Assembly (NCBI GenBank): GCA_003762615.1
Contig: RIAZ01000010.1
Location: 1 to 64,000, forward strand
Length of the DNA: 64,000 bases
Source: Muribaculaceae bacterium Isolate-037 (Harlan)
GTDB lineage: Bacteria; Bacteroidota; Bacteroidia; Bacteroidales; Muribaculaceae
Direction: 5' to 3'
The notes beneath the pieces are model-generated. The model saw only the letters and a list, made by a program, of their open reading frames with translations. It was not told the DNA's origin and ran no database searches. Of this stretch, positions 7,665 to 17,223 are shown in pieces. The position numbers and the translations under genes are program-made. Positions within the stretch are counted from its first letter, which is position 1. Every line of letters starts with the position of its first letter.

Positions 7665-9107
7665 CGCGAGACGCCTGAGCCTTGTCAGTGAATATATGCC
7701 GGATATAATCAGTATTGCGGTCATCACTGCATAGCCTGTCGTAGTGGGAATGAATGAGGCGAGGAATACGCTTGAAGTGGCTATTACTGCCATCGCCATC
7801 ATCATCATCGATTGGCGTGAGAATCGGAAGGAATATAGTTTCCGGTTGACAATATAATAGATTATCAGGCAGAGTGCATTGTCAGCCACGAGCGAGTAGC
7901 CCAATCCGGTAAGCCCGAAGAAATGGAAGAATCCGCAGCTGAGCGAAAGGGTCAGCAGGTTGCACCCTACACCCTCCATCCAGAAAAACAGTTTCTTATT
8001 ACCTTTAGCGAATGAGATATAGCCGAGCGGAGTCATCAGTGCGCGGAACATTATCCCCAGTCCCATCCATCTCATCAACTCCGTGACGGGGAGAAATTCT
8101 GGCGAGAGTAGCACCCGTATGAGAAATGGGGAGGAGATTATTAGCAATCCGGAGGAGGGTCCGATGATGAGTGCGGTGACGATGAATTGACGGTTGACCA
8201 CATCTCGCATCTCATCATTATCACCTACCGATTTCGACAGGCGCGGGAAATAGTCCATTGCCATCACCGCGAACACTATCCCGGCATATTGCGCCGTAAC
8301 TGAGTTTGCCGCCTGATAAAGACCTACGGCATCCGTCGAGCCTGTGGAATTGATGTAGATATTGATGAGATATTGGGAGAGGGATTGCAGCAGGTCATTC
8401 GACATCAGCAGCATCCCCATCAATAGCAGACGCTTTATTATGGGGCGGTGGCGGCTCCAGCTGAACGGCTCCCTCTCCATTGAATATTGAGGTCGGGTAA
8501 GCACACGACGGTAGAAGATAAACAGTGTGGCTGCCAATATTATCATGGCGGGCACTATGCCGCGTGTGCCGAAGAGATAGTATAGCGGCACTCCGGCTAC
8601 CAACCCCGTCACTCCCCCCACAAGCGAGGCGCGTGAGATGTTTTTCACGTCATGGAATCCCTGAAGCACCGATAGATGTCCGGTGTAAGCCACCGACAGT
8701 CCCACTGCAATGCCGAGTAGCATGAACTGCCATTGCATCGATGGGTCGCCAAACGTCAGGATGCTTAGCCAGTGGCTGAAAACCACGCATACAAGGGCGG
8801 CAAGAACCGCCGTGAACGTTATTAGTCTACGAGCCACCGACAGGATTGTGGCGAGATTGCGCCGGTCATCGCTGGCTGCCGCCACCTCCTTCACTATGGC
8901 AAGATTCAGACCCAGTGAGGAGAAGCGTTGCAACGTCAGCGAGGAGGAGGCGAAGAGCGACGAGACGCCCATGCCCGACGGTCCGAGAAGATATGCCACG
9001 AATTTCCCCCGAGTCACGTTGATAAGGATCTGAAGCACCTGCACGCTTCCGAAGAGAGAGATCCCTTTCAGTATGTTTCTATAGGTGTTCTCTTCCTTTA
9101 CGCGCAT
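7656..9107 (-). CDS. Oligosaccharide flippase (Wzx/MOP superfamily)
   Basis: A 483-residue polytopic inner-membrane protein with about 12-14 hydrophobic segments, of the polysaccharide biosynthesis (Wzx-like) branch of the MOP superfamily. It is expected to flip undecaprenyl-linked oligosaccharides to the periplasm. The N-terminus contains VTRGKFVAYLLGPSGMGVSSLF, typical of O-antigen translocases. Divergent to it, 87 bases away, is a family 2 glycosyltransferase, and together they suggest a small surface-glycan locus. The substrate cannot be inferred. Its 3' end lies within the repeat shared with the convergent EnvC-like gene. Confidence 0.88.
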   Translation of the reverse strand: MRVKEENTYRNILKGISLFGSVQVLQILINVTRGKFVAYLLGPSGMGVSSLFASSSLTLQRFSSLGLNLAIVKEVAAASDDRRNLATILSVARRLITFTAVLAALVCVVFSHWLSILTFGDPSMQWQFMLLGIAVGLSVAYTGHLSVLQGFHDVKNISRASLVGGVTGLVAGVPLYYLFGTRGIVPAMIILAATLFIFYRRVLTRPQYSMEREPFSWSRHRPIIKRLLLMGMLLMSNDLLQSLSQYLINIYINSTGSTDAVGLYQAANSVTAQYAGIVFAVMAMDYFPRLSKSVGDNDEMRDVVNRQFIVTALIIGPSSGLLIISSPFLIRVLLSPEFLPVTELMRWMGLGIMFRALMTPLGYISFAKGNKKLFFWMEGVGCNLLTLSLSCGFFHFFGLTGLGYSLVADNALCLIIYYIVNRKLYSFRFSRQSMMMMAMAVIATSSVFLASFIPTTTGYAVMTAILIISGIYSLTRLRRLALI

Positions 9108-9194
9108 AAGATATGTGGGGTTGTCCGGTTATTACAAATCTTCATAACCAATTAACGGAGATATGCCGGAAAAATTCGCTAAATTCGCGAGTAA

Positions 9195-10166
9195 ATGGAG
9201 AAAGTAAGTATAATAATACCGGTCTACAACCGGAAGGAGCTTCTTGCACGCACTTTGTCAAGCGTTGCGAAGCAGACATGGCGACCGTTGGAGGTGATAA
9301 TCGTTGACAATGGTTCGGACGACGGCACCTACGAATATGCGCTTGAATGGCGTGATGCCAACAGCGTGGAGGGTCTTCATGTGGAGGTGATGCGTGAGGA
9401 GCGCCGGGGTGCCTGCTATGCACGCAACACTGGCTTGTGTGCAGCCACCGGAAGGTTCACTCTATTCTTCGATTCTGACGACACGATGCGCCCTACGCTC
9501 GTGGAGAGAGCGGTTAATGGGTTCCGTGACCATCCGGAGGCAGAGATTGTATGCTGGAAATGTCTTATACACACACTTGACGGAAAAAGTAAGGTGGCTC
9601 CGTTTTATCCCGACAGGGGTATGGAGTGCCATCTCGTGCATGCTCTTCTGCGCACCCACGGATATATGGCACCGACAGAACTCTTCCGTAAGGCGGGGGG
9701 ATGGAATGAGATTCTTCCATGTTGGAACGATTGGGAACTTGGGGTCAGGATGCTCCTTGCCGTCGGGGTGTCGGGGAGAGAGCGAAGGGGAAAAATTGCT
9801 GGCGTTCCGGAGATTCTTGCCGACATATATTCCCAGAAGGATTCAATCACCGGGGATAGCTTCTCTCGTAAGGTGGGTCTTTGGGAACGGAGTCTTGAAG
9901 CCGTGAGGCAGACGATATCCGCGAGTCGGTCGGAGAATAAGAGGGGGATGCTCCAGACGGTGGCATATCGCGGAATGATATTGGCAGCATGCTATAAAAA
10001 AGAGAGCAGACCCGACCTTGCGGCGGATCTGCTTAATGGTATGTCGGACGACAGAAGTCTTTCGTTGATGGCGAAGATAGTGATGAGATTGCTCTATCAT
10101 TACACGGCATCAGGCGGGAGAGGGGCGTGGCGCATAGCGAGATTATTTCTTGCGCCGTCTGACTGA
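9195..10166 (+). CDS. Family 2 glycosyltransferase
   Basis: A 323-residue GT-A fold glycosyltransferase. The N-terminal nucleotide-binding part reads VSIIIPVYNRKELLARTLSS and VIIVDNGSDDGT. The metal-binding DxD is in FFDSDDT, and CWNDWELGVRM corresponds to the ED/WE acceptor region. There is no membrane segment, so it acts at the cytoplasmic side. It is divergent from the flippase gene. Its last 24 bases overlap the 3' end of gldN on the other strand, so the two transcripts are antisense at their tails. Substrate unknown. Confidence 0.87.
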   Translation: MEKVSIIIPVYNRKELLARTLSSVAKQTWRPLEVIIVDNGSDDGTYEYALEWRDANSVEGLHVEVMREERRGACYARNTGLCAATGRFTLFFDSDDTMRPTLVERAVNGFRDHPEAEIVCWKCLIHTLDGKSKVAPFYPDRGMECHLVHALLRTHGYMAPTELFRKAGGWNEILPCWNDWELGVRMLLAVGVSGRERRGKIAGVPEILADIYSQKDSITGDSFSRKVGLWERSLEAVRQTISASRSENKRGMLQTVAYRGMILAACYKKESRPDLAADLLNGMSDDRSLSLMAKIVMRLLYHYTASGGRGAWRIARLFLAPSD

Positions 10167-11276
10167 TTTTGCTGCCCCGCTGTTGGATGACGAGGAGGAA
10201 CTTACCTTGGGCTTCTTGGTAGATGAGCGTTTCTTTGTGGCGCGTTTCTTCGCACGTGCCGCCGATGAGGGTTTCTCTTCCGACACGCTCTCTGCCTCCA
10301 CTATTGTGCGTTCAGGAATAGTGTCGGCGGCTATACCCTGTTTGCTTTTCTTGGCGTCCTCTTTCTCACGCATGGCGAGATACTCCTCACGGTCGGGCAC
10401 CCAAAGGTTCTTGCCATAGTTGCGCAGACGGTTGTCGATACTGTCTTGCGCACGCTTGCGGTCATCCTCGTCGGGAAACATCTGTGCCATGGAGAGGTTG
10501 CGCAGATTGCGGGTCTTATAGATATCCCCCTTATACATCGTGAGATTAAAATAATCATCTATGGAATGTTGGGCGAGATTATTGTCGTCAGAGAGGAATA
10601 CGTATTGCTGGGCGAGATAGGGGCGCAGGGCATCGAATTTCACCCAGAACATCGGATATTTCGCCTCGCCGCCGAAGTCGCCGGAGCGGTTGAGCACCGG
10701 ACAAAGTGCCTCGACACGGGTCTTCATCCTGTTGGAACGGCGGTCAAACTCCCATTTCTCGATTATATAATAGTTGAGCACCTGGGTGGTCGGCACGTCC
10801 GCCTCCTCTATGACAAAACGCGGATTCTTCTCCGTAGAGCCTTTGGCTTCCTGGGCATAGATGTCGAAACGTTGCAGCATGTCGGCGACGTTTACCTTGT
10901 ATTGATCAGTAAACATCTCGCGTCCGTCAAGATATTCGTAGGCGGGAATCTTCCCATCGACCACGAGCCGCAGGATTATACGGAAAAGATTCTCCTGCCC
11001 GTCAATCACGTCTTCCGGGAAATAGAGCGGAGAATTTTCAGGCTGCGTGAGGTCGAGCTGGCGGTAGATCTGGCGCATGTAGGAGAGATCGGCATCATGC
11101 GGCTCCTTAGTCTCAAAAAAGCCCTGCATCCTGTCGGAGATGACGGGACCACCTTGCACCCCTTTCTTCTCTTTCTCACTGCGTTTGCGCACTCCGCCTG
11201 CATTCTCCACCTGCGCATGGAGGGAAAGACCGGAGAGGAGAAGGATGATTGTCAGTATTGTTTTATTAAGAGTCAT
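10143..11276 (-). CDS. gldN: Type IX secretion / gliding protein GldN (PorN)
   Basis: A 377-residue periplasmic protein with a signal peptide (residues 1-21, ending LSLHAQ). GldN forms, with lipoprotein GldK, the ring attached to the outer membrane in the type IX secretion system. The conserved core runs from DLSYMRQIYRQLDLTQPEN through FPDEDDR, and the family's DREEYLAMRE stretch is present. The last ~45 residues are an odd Lys/Ser-rich tail (KKRATKKRSSTKKPK and a run of serines) that looks disordered. It is the last gene of the gldKLMN operon, 19 bases behind gldM. Confidence 0.93.
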   Translation of the reverse strand: MTLNKTILTIILLLSGLSLHAQVENAGGVRKRSEKEKKGVQGGPVISDRMQGFFETKEPHDADLSYMRQIYRQLDLTQPENSPLYFPEDVIDGQENLFRIILRLVVDGKIPAYEYLDGREMFTDQYKVNVADMLQRFDIYAQEAKGSTEKNPRFVIEEADVPTTQVLNYYIIEKWEFDRRSNRMKTRVEALCPVLNRSGDFGGEAKYPMFWVKFDALRPYLAQQYVFLSDDNNLAQHSIDDYFNLTMYKGDIYKTRNLRNLSMAQMFPDEDDRKRAQDSIDNRLRNYGKNLWVPDREEYLAMREKEDAKKSKQGIAADTIPERTIVEAESVSEEKPSSAARAKKRATKKRSSTKKPKVSSSSSSNSGAAKSVRRRKK

Positions 11277-11295
11277 GATTCGGTGGGTTTTAAAT

Positions 11296-12858
11296 TCAGT
11301 TGAGTGCGACGTTGATGGGGGAGATGTCGCGTGTTATGCCGTCCGGTCCTTTCGCCTTCACGTCAGTGATGAAGAAGTTCTTGCCGGGCTTAAGCCGCTT
11401 GAACTGTTCCTTCTGCCGACGCGAGAATGATGCACCGTCCGACACTTCCGGTATGGCATTTCCCATGGAATCGAAGAAGACGGTTGAGAACGACACCACG
11501 GTGTATGTCACGTTGAGAATGTCGTCGTCAATGGCTGCACCGAGCGATTCCGCAGCCATAAGTGCCGCCTTGGATATTTTCTTTGGTGAACCCTTATAGT
11601 GCACCACGTTGCCTTGCGCATCCTTTATCGGGATATATGGTGTAGGGTCGGGGAGCTTGCGCACCCTGAACGTCATGGAGCCGACGTTGCGGGCTGCGCC
11701 ATCGGTGTTTGCCGTGACGGAGATCACCGCCTCCGAGCCTACCGTCTGCGGACGCGCTATCCAAGAGTCACCGCTGCGTGTGAGCGTCCCGTTGGTCATG
11801 GTTGCCTGTATTGCATTCATCGGGAAGCCCGGCACGGAGATGCTGATGGGGTTGTCGATGCCGGCATACAGCACGTTCATGAGCGTCGGTGAGATGGTAG
11901 CCATAGGCTCCATGACGGTGTAGGAGGATTTGAACTCACGTCGGTCGATCGAGCCGTCACCCTTCATCACCTCAATGTAGCCGGAATAATCGTGTGTGCC
12001 CACTGTGGTGGCGTTCAGCTCGAGCAATCCCTTGTCGTTGGGGAGTTTCGATCCGTTGACAAAGACGGTGGGGCGTTGTGTAGTGTCGATGGCGGCAAGG
12101 ACGATGTTGGCTGAGTATTTATCCCCTCTCATCACCATCTTTGAGTTGGGAATAACGTAGGCATCAAGGGAGTTCACCCTCACGTCGGAGATATCCACGT
12201 TGGTGATGAGATTGGTAAGAGCCTCACTCTCTGCCTGACGTATGTCGTTCTCAAGTTTTGTCAACAGGGTGACGGCGGCTATAGCCGGCATATTGTCGAA
12301 ATTCCTGTTCTCCCATGAGTTCTCCCCCTCATCAGGTTTCCCTGTTGAGAGCATCGCCTCCATCGCTTTCCTCTTGGTCGGGTCGGTAATGAGCGAACTT
12401 ACATATTCACGGAAAGCATTTACACTCTCCCTCAGTTTCTTCCCCTCATTCCTCCCGGGACGCAGCATGGTTACGGATGCCGCTTCCAGATCGTCGAGAT
12501 TCACAATCTGCTCGGGATTGGCATCATTGCCGTCAGCCTGACGGGCGATCGCCAGTTTCAGCGAGTCGATGGTAAGGCATAATGACTGCGACATATCGTG
12601 CAGACGGTCCCCCTTCTCATACCATTCCCCCACTTTCGTAGGGTTCTTATCGTAGAGTTCGCTGAGATATCTGAACTGCACCTCATTCTTGGAGGTCATG
12701 TTCCGGTTTGTGGTACGGAGCCCGTCATGCACCTGGTTAAACCCGTTGAGCACATCGCTCGAGACGTTGAGGGCGAGCATGGCGGTAAGGACGATATACA
12801 TAAGGTTTATCATCCTCTGACGCGGTGACATACGGGCTACGTTGTTTCCTCCTGCCAT
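11296..12858 (-). CDS. gldM: Type IX secretion motor protein GldM (PorM)
   Basis: A 520-residue inner-membrane protein with one N-terminal membrane segment (MINLMYIVLTAMLALNVSSD, residues ~16-35) and a large periplasmic part. GldM dimers sit with GldL in the inner membrane and carry proton-motive torque across the periplasm to GldK/GldN. The AGGNNVARMSPRQRMINLMY start is highly characteristic of the family, and length is normal. The upstream gldL gene ends 15 bases away. Confidence 0.95.
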   Translation of the reverse strand: MAGGNNVARMSPRQRMINLMYIVLTAMLALNVSSDVLNGFNQVHDGLRTTNRNMTSKNEVQFRYLSELYDKNPTKVGEWYEKGDRLHDMSQSLCLTIDSLKLAIARQADGNDANPEQIVNLDDLEAASVTMLRPGRNEGKKLRESVNAFREYVSSLITDPTKRKAMEAMLSTGKPDEGENSWENRNFDNMPAIAAVTLLTKLENDIRQAESEALTNLITNVDISDVRVNSLDAYVIPNSKMVMRGDKYSANIVLAAIDTTQRPTVFVNGSKLPNDKGLLELNATTVGTHDYSGYIEVMKGDGSIDRREFKSSYTVMEPMATISPTLMNVLYAGIDNPISISVPGFPMNAIQATMTNGTLTRSGDSWIARPQTVGSEAVISVTANTDGAARNVGSMTFRVRKLPDPTPYIPIKDAQGNVVHYKGSPKKISKAALMAAESLGAAIDDDILNVTYTVVSFSTVFFDSMGNAIPEVSDGASFSRRQKEQFKRLKPGKNFFITDVKAKGPDGITRDISPINVALN

Positions 12859-12873
12859 TGTTCTCTTTCGGAT

Positions 12874-13857
12874 TTAATCGTTGTCTGTTCTGTCGGTCTT
12901 GACAAATGGATTCGCCCCCGGCTGACCCATCATCGGATTATGCATCCCGATGGTCATGGCGGTGATCATCTTCTCATATACGGAGTTGATCTGCTGCATG
13001 TAGCGCGCCATCTTCTCCGACTCCTCGCAATAGCGCGATGACTCGTTGGCTGACTTCTCATACATGTCGCGTATATCCTTCAGACCACGGTTTACACGGT
13101 CGATATTGTCAAGCTGTCCCGACACGTGTTTCAACTGAATCTCATAGATGGTGTTCAGTCCGTTGAGATTACGGTTGAGGTCAGCCATCTGTTCGGCATA
13201 TCCGAGCGCACTCTGCGAGATGTTGTCGGAATTATCGGTGATTGCCTTATATGATTGCAGAAGAGTCTCGCTCACCTCATTGAGTGCGCGTGTGGTCTCC
13301 TGAAGACGATCCATCTGTTCGGTCATGCGGAGAATGCTCTGGTGAAGGGTCTCAGCCTCTTCTGCCGGAATGGGAGCTGCTGTTGCTGCAGCTGTACCGC
13401 CTACTGCCGCGCCGCCACCGGATATGATGCCCGTCGCGGGCACACCTGCCGACACTATGCCGGAGAATCCTCCTCCGGCAGTGTTCTCGGCAATCTGCCC
13501 GTCTGTCGGGGCTGACTGTGCATCCCCTGCGACTACGTCGCCGGTGATGATGATGCCCGAGCCGGATTTGAAGTCGGGACGTTCGTCGGGATTCTTGGAG
13601 TCAAGCACGGGAAACACCTCTTCCCATGCGTATTCCTTCGGCGGACGGTCGAACGCCGTCAGTATGAACATGGCGATCTCTGTGCCCATGCCTATGCAGA
13701 GAAGAAGGTTGCCTCCGGGGAGATGCAGAATCTTGAAAAGTGCACCCCAGATCACGATTGCCGCTCCGATGGAGTAGGCGAAATTAAAGAAACGTTGTCC
13801 ACCGGGTCCGTGAAGGAAACGCTCGATGAAATTAGCATATTTGCGAATCTTTACCAT
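12874..13857 (-). CDS. gldL: Type IX secretion motor protein GldL (PorL)
   Basis: A 327-residue inner-membrane protein. Two membrane helices lie near residues 22-68 (FFNFAYSIGAAIVIWGALFK and LLLCIGMGTEIAMFILTAF). The conserved acidic residue in the second helix (GTE), needed for proton-driven rotation, is kept. A Gly/Ala/Pro-rich linker (~110-165) follows, then a long helical cytoplasmic part ending IGMHNPMMGQPGANPFVKTD. With GldM it forms the secretion motor. Only four bases separate it from gldK. Confidence 0.94.
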   Translation of the reverse strand: MVKIRKYANFIERFLHGPGGQRFFNFAYSIGAAIVIWGALFKILHLPGGNLLLCIGMGTEIAMFILTAFDRPPKEYAWEEVFPVLDSKNPDERPDFKSGSGIIITGDVVAGDAQSAPTDGQIAENTAGGGFSGIVSAGVPATGIISGGGAAVGGTAAATAAPIPAEEAETLHQSILRMTEQMDRLQETTRALNEVSETLLQSYKAITDNSDNISQSALGYAEQMADLNRNLNGLNTIYEIQLKHVSGQLDNIDRVNRGLKDIRDMYEKSANESSRYCEESEKMARYMQQINSVYEKMITAMTIGMHNPMMGQPGANPFVKTDRTDND

Positions 13858-13861
13858 GTCT

Positions 13862-15337
13862 TTATCTCTTTTTCTTTTGGGTTCCTTTGGCGAATCCGAT
13901 CTGAGAGCGAACGTTGCGGAATCCTATGTAAGATCTTTGTTCATTCTGATATTCCCACATGCGAAGGTCGCTGCGTATGCCGCTCGCCACGTCTTTCCAT
14001 GAGCCGCCACGCACGATCTTGCGCTTCATCTTGTAGGGGTCTTCCTTAGCCGCATCGTAGCGGTATTCCGGGTTTATGTCGGCGGTAAGGTTGTCGATGC
14101 TTTCCGTGAAGGCGGTTGAGGTCCATTCCGACACGTTTCCCGCCATGTCATACAGCCCGAAATCGTTGGGCGTGAATGTGCCCACCTGCGAAGTGATGAC
14201 GTGTCCGTCGCGCACATAGTCGCCATCCATAGGCTTGAAGTTGGCATAGAAGCATCCGCGTTCATCGTAGGGGAGGGTTTCCTCCCAGGGATAGGGGGAT
14301 TCGGAATTACCGGCACGTGCCGCATACTCCCATTCAGCCTCCGTCGGCAGACGGTATGGCTCCACATAGATGTTGTCCTTACCGAGCGAACGGCGCAGAT
14401 AATCGGTGCGCCAGTTGGAGAAAGCATTTGCCTGTTCCCAGCTCACCCCTACCACCGGGTAATTATTGTAGCCGGCATGTGAGAAATACATTCTGGTGTA
14501 GGTCTCGTTGTAGGCATTGTCGAAGTCGTTGATCCAGCACGTAGTGTCGGGATAGACGTTGACGATGTAGGTGTTGACGAAATCAAAATCGCCGGTGAGC
14601 GGGCGGGTGATTGTCTCCCGTATGATTTCACCATCTTCCGAGAAGTATGCGGTGTCTTTTGAGATTACGGGTAGTTCCGTCGGCACGGGTTTGTCGGTGT
14701 TGTATTCGCGGGTCAGCGGGTCGAGGCGGTTCTTACGCTGTGCCGCCGCCGTGTGGTTGAAGATTTCGTAGCGGTAGTTGAGTTGCGTCGGGTCGAGTTC
14801 CTTTTTCCCGGTGATGGGATTTGTGCGGTATACGCTCTCGATTGCACGCTGTTCATCCTCATTGGGGTTTCTCCATGGGATAGCCTTGCTCCAGTTGAGG
14901 TAAGGCGTCACCGGGTTCCCCTCCTTATCCTCCTCGATCTTGAAAGCCTCGTCCCCACCGTAGGCAGGGTCGGCAAGGCGTTCGCGGATAATGGAGTCGC
15001 GCACCCAGAATACGAATTGCTTGTACTTGGAGTTGGTGATCTCGGTCTCGTCCATCCAGAACGCATCGACCGATATGCCCCGTGGGTTGGCTTTGATGCC
15101 GGTGATGGAATCATCTTTCGACGGACCCATAGCAATTGAGCCCCTATCGACGAGCACCATACCGTAAGGCGTAGGCTCTGCCCATGCCGATCCGCCGACT
15201 CCGGTCACTTCGCCGCCTGCTGATGAGTTGCGTGCGCTGAAGCAGGACGCCAGCATGAGCGGCATAAGCGGAATCGCGACCGCCGACAGAAGCCGGGGTG
15301 TTGAAAACGTTAAATATTTATAAAGTCTTTCGGTCAT
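13862..15337 (-). CDS. gldK: Type IX secretion lipoprotein GldK (PorK)
   Basis: A 491-residue outer-membrane lipoprotein with a formylglycine-generating-enzyme-like (SUMF1) fold. The lipobox is PLMLASC with the lipidated cysteine at residue 32. The SUMF1-like core includes VVGVSWEQANAFSNWR, YRLPTEAEWEYAARAG, GNVSEWTSTAF and KIVRGGSWKD. GldK is structural, not catalytic, and forms the ring with GldN around the secretion channel. It is followed 12 bases upstream on the strand by the PorP-like gene. Confidence 0.95.
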   Translation of the reverse strand: MTERLYKYLTFSTPRLLSAVAIPLMPLMLASCFSARNSSAGGEVTGVGGSAWAEPTPYGMVLVDRGSIAMGPSKDDSITGIKANPRGISVDAFWMDETEITNSKYKQFVFWVRDSIIRERLADPAYGGDEAFKIEEDKEGNPVTPYLNWSKAIPWRNPNEDEQRAIESVYRTNPITGKKELDPTQLNYRYEIFNHTAAAQRKNRLDPLTREYNTDKPVPTELPVISKDTAYFSEDGEIIRETITRPLTGDFDFVNTYIVNVYPDTTCWINDFDNAYNETYTRMYFSHAGYNNYPVVGVSWEQANAFSNWRTDYLRRSLGKDNIYVEPYRLPTEAEWEYAARAGNSESPYPWEETLPYDERGCFYANFKPMDGDYVRDGHVITSQVGTFTPNDFGLYDMAGNVSEWTSTAFTESIDNLTADINPEYRYDAAKEDPYKMKRKIVRGGSWKDVASGIRSDLRMWEYQNEQRSYIGFRNVRSQIGFAKGTQKKKR

Positions 15338-15348
15338 TATGTTAAGCG

Positions 15349-16353
15349 TTACATTATTCTGATGGATCGGTGTTTATTTCGGTTTTTGCCTGACATATCG
15401 ATTTTCAGTCTGAATCCCGCCACAATCTCATGGCTGCCTGACGACACTTTTGCAATTGATGATGTCGGATAGTCGTAGGCATAGCCGATGAAGAAGTTCT
15501 TGAACTCGGCACCCGCCATTATAGATACGGCATCATCCCAGCGGTAGCCTATCCCGACGAAGAGAAATCGGTTGTAGGTGGCTCTAAGGGTCAATGCTGC
15601 CGACAATTTGCTGAAATCAGTCATCATGAGCAGGGACGGCTGCAATAAGAATAACGTGTTTCTCAATGCAATATTGCCGCCGGCGTCAAAATATAGTGTG
15701 CGATTCAGGTTTGTCTCATATTGCAGGGTCTCGGTTGATTCCGACCCCTCTATCTCCATCTTTACGGTAGGGGCGGTGAGGTGCATGCCGGATAATCCGA
15801 TATGGAAGAGAGGATGGGTATAGGAGAGCCCAAGAGAGGCATCTAATGCGTTTCCGGTGAGATCCTGCTTCGGAATGGAGGGATCTTCCGGTTCGTGATA
15901 ATCGTCATCGTCGGGTATGTAGGCATCGGTGGCACGGAAACGAGAGTTGTAGTAGCCGAGTTGCAGCCCGATGCCGAGTTGTCCCTTGAGGAATTTGAGC
16001 TTGTAGCTCCCCTGTGCCGAGATTAGTAGATTGGAGAAGAGTCCGATGCTCTCCTGAAGCATGGTGACTCCTGCGCCCACTCGCTTGTTGAATACCTTGA
16101 AGGGCATGTCGGCGGTGGCGACAAAGCTTTTAGGCGCGTTGGTGATTCCTATCCATTGCAGGCGTCCCGCACCACGGATACGGAGCCAGTCGGTGTCGCC
16201 TGTCGCTGCCGGATTGTAGAGGGTGGGGAGTGCCCAATGCTGGGTGAAGAGAGGGTCGTTCTGGGCATACGCTGCCGATGCCGACAGAAGTCCCAACAAT
16301 ATCAGAGGGAGAAGCCGGAGCGTCGTCGTTATTTTGCGTGATAGGTTGCTCAT
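15349..16353 (-). CDS. PorP/SprF-family outer-membrane protein
   Basis: A 334-residue exported beta-barrel protein of the PorP/SprF family linked to type IX secretion and gliding. The signal peptide ends ASAAYAQ, followed by NDPLFTQHWALPTLYNPAATG; YNPAATG is the family hallmark. The remainder alternates amphipathic strands, ending in a basic tail. Its start overlaps the stop of the upstream PorT-like gene by four bases (16350-16353), implying translational coupling, and gldK follows 11 bases later. PorP-type proteins help connect secretion components or anchor substrates at the surface. Confidence 0.9.
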   Translation of the reverse strand: MSNLSRKITTTLRLLPLILLGLLSASAAYAQNDPLFTQHWALPTLYNPAATGDTDWLRIRGAGRLQWIGITNAPKSFVATADMPFKVFNKRVGAGVTMLQESIGLFSNLLISAQGSYKLKFLKGQLGIGLQLGYYNSRFRATDAYIPDDDDYHEPEDPSIPKQDLTGNALDASLGLSYTHPLFHIGLSGMHLTAPTVKMEIEGSESTETLQYETNLNRTLYFDAGGNIALRNTLFLLQPSLLMMTDFSKLSAALTLRATYNRFLFVGIGYRWDDAVSIMAGAEFKNFFIGYAYDYPTSSIAKVSSGSHEIVAGFRLKIDMSGKNRNKHRSIRIM

Positions 16354-17111
16354 TCGAAATAGAAGGTGAGTACGACCATATTTGATTTTACTTTCGATAG
16401 GGCTTGCGTCATCTTGAACGACTCCGGATCATCCGTCAGGTCCGGACGCTCATGATGCAGTATGTCGGTCAGTCCGAAGCAGAACTTTATCTCTGGATTC
16501 AGTTTGAAGAAGGGGAGATAGAAATCGGCTCCCAGTCCGACGCATAGATAGGCGTCGGATGAATTGAAGAGGAGCGGCTCGGTGCGTTTCTTGCTGACGT
16601 CAAACGTGGCCATAGCTCCTGCCGACACGTAGGGACGCACGTTGCGCATACGGTCGCCTGAGATCTTCAGGTCGAGCGGTACAACGACGTATGCCGATTT
16701 CACGTCCTGACGGTTGAGCTTGTCACCGAGGGCATCCTGCATCACTACCCCCTTACTCCCGAAATACATTCCCGGAGTGAGGCGAAGGTCGAGATATTTG
16801 TGCAGACGAAGGCTGGCAAGCACGTTAACGCAGAATCCGGGTGAGAAGGAGGGCACCTCAGCCACCCATTTCTCCCCGTCGTCGGTCATTAGTCCGTTGT
16901 GGGTGAACGATAGGTCCTGCACGTGCATCCCGACAGAGAAACCAAGGTGCCAGGGCTTCAGGTCGGCATACGGACGGTTGAGAATCTTGTCGCCCGGCTT
17001 GGCGATTATCTCCGGAACGACGGAAATAATCATTACCAGGAGAAAAACGAGACGCAAGGGTAAGAACTTTATATTGCTGAAGAACTTTATATTTCTAATG
17101 TCGGTTATCAT
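16350..17111 (-). CDS. PorT-like outer-membrane beta-barrel protein
   Basis: A 253-residue exported beta-barrel protein whose best match from memory is the PorT family required for type IX secretion (features such as KPWHLGFSVGMHVQDLSFTH and a C-terminal aromatic strand MVVLTFYFE). The ATG at 17111 gives a normal signal segment (FLPLRLVFLLVMIISVVPEI). A longer frame up to 17264 would run into the divergent dGTPase gene and lacks any signal at its end. It is the first gene of the T9SS operon, so secretion components from inner to outer membrane are cotranscribed here. The family call is good, the symbol is left open. Confidence 0.8.
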   Translation of the reverse strand: MITDIRNIKFFSNIKFLPLRLVFLLVMIISVVPEIIAKPGDKILNRPYADLKPWHLGFSVGMHVQDLSFTHNGLMTDDGEKWVAEVPSFSPGFCVNVLASLRLHKYLDLRLTPGMYFGSKGVVMQDALGDKLNRQDVKSAYVVVPLDLKISGDRMRNVRPYVSAGAMATFDVSKKRTEPLLFNSSDAYLCVGLGADFYLPFFKLNPEIKFCFGLTDILHHERPDLTDDPESFKMTQALSKVKSNMVVLTFYFE

Positions 17112-17223
17112 GTGGTAAGCAGATGCCAAAATATTTTGACATCTATATGTAATAACGTTGTAGACAACTTGGATATTGTCACAATATTTGACAGATAAAA
17201 TGGTTAAAAAATAAAAACGAGAT

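Noticed and set aside
10446..11303. 285-residue frame antisense to gldN
   Set aside because: gldN is unmistakable on the other strand; this is its shadow.
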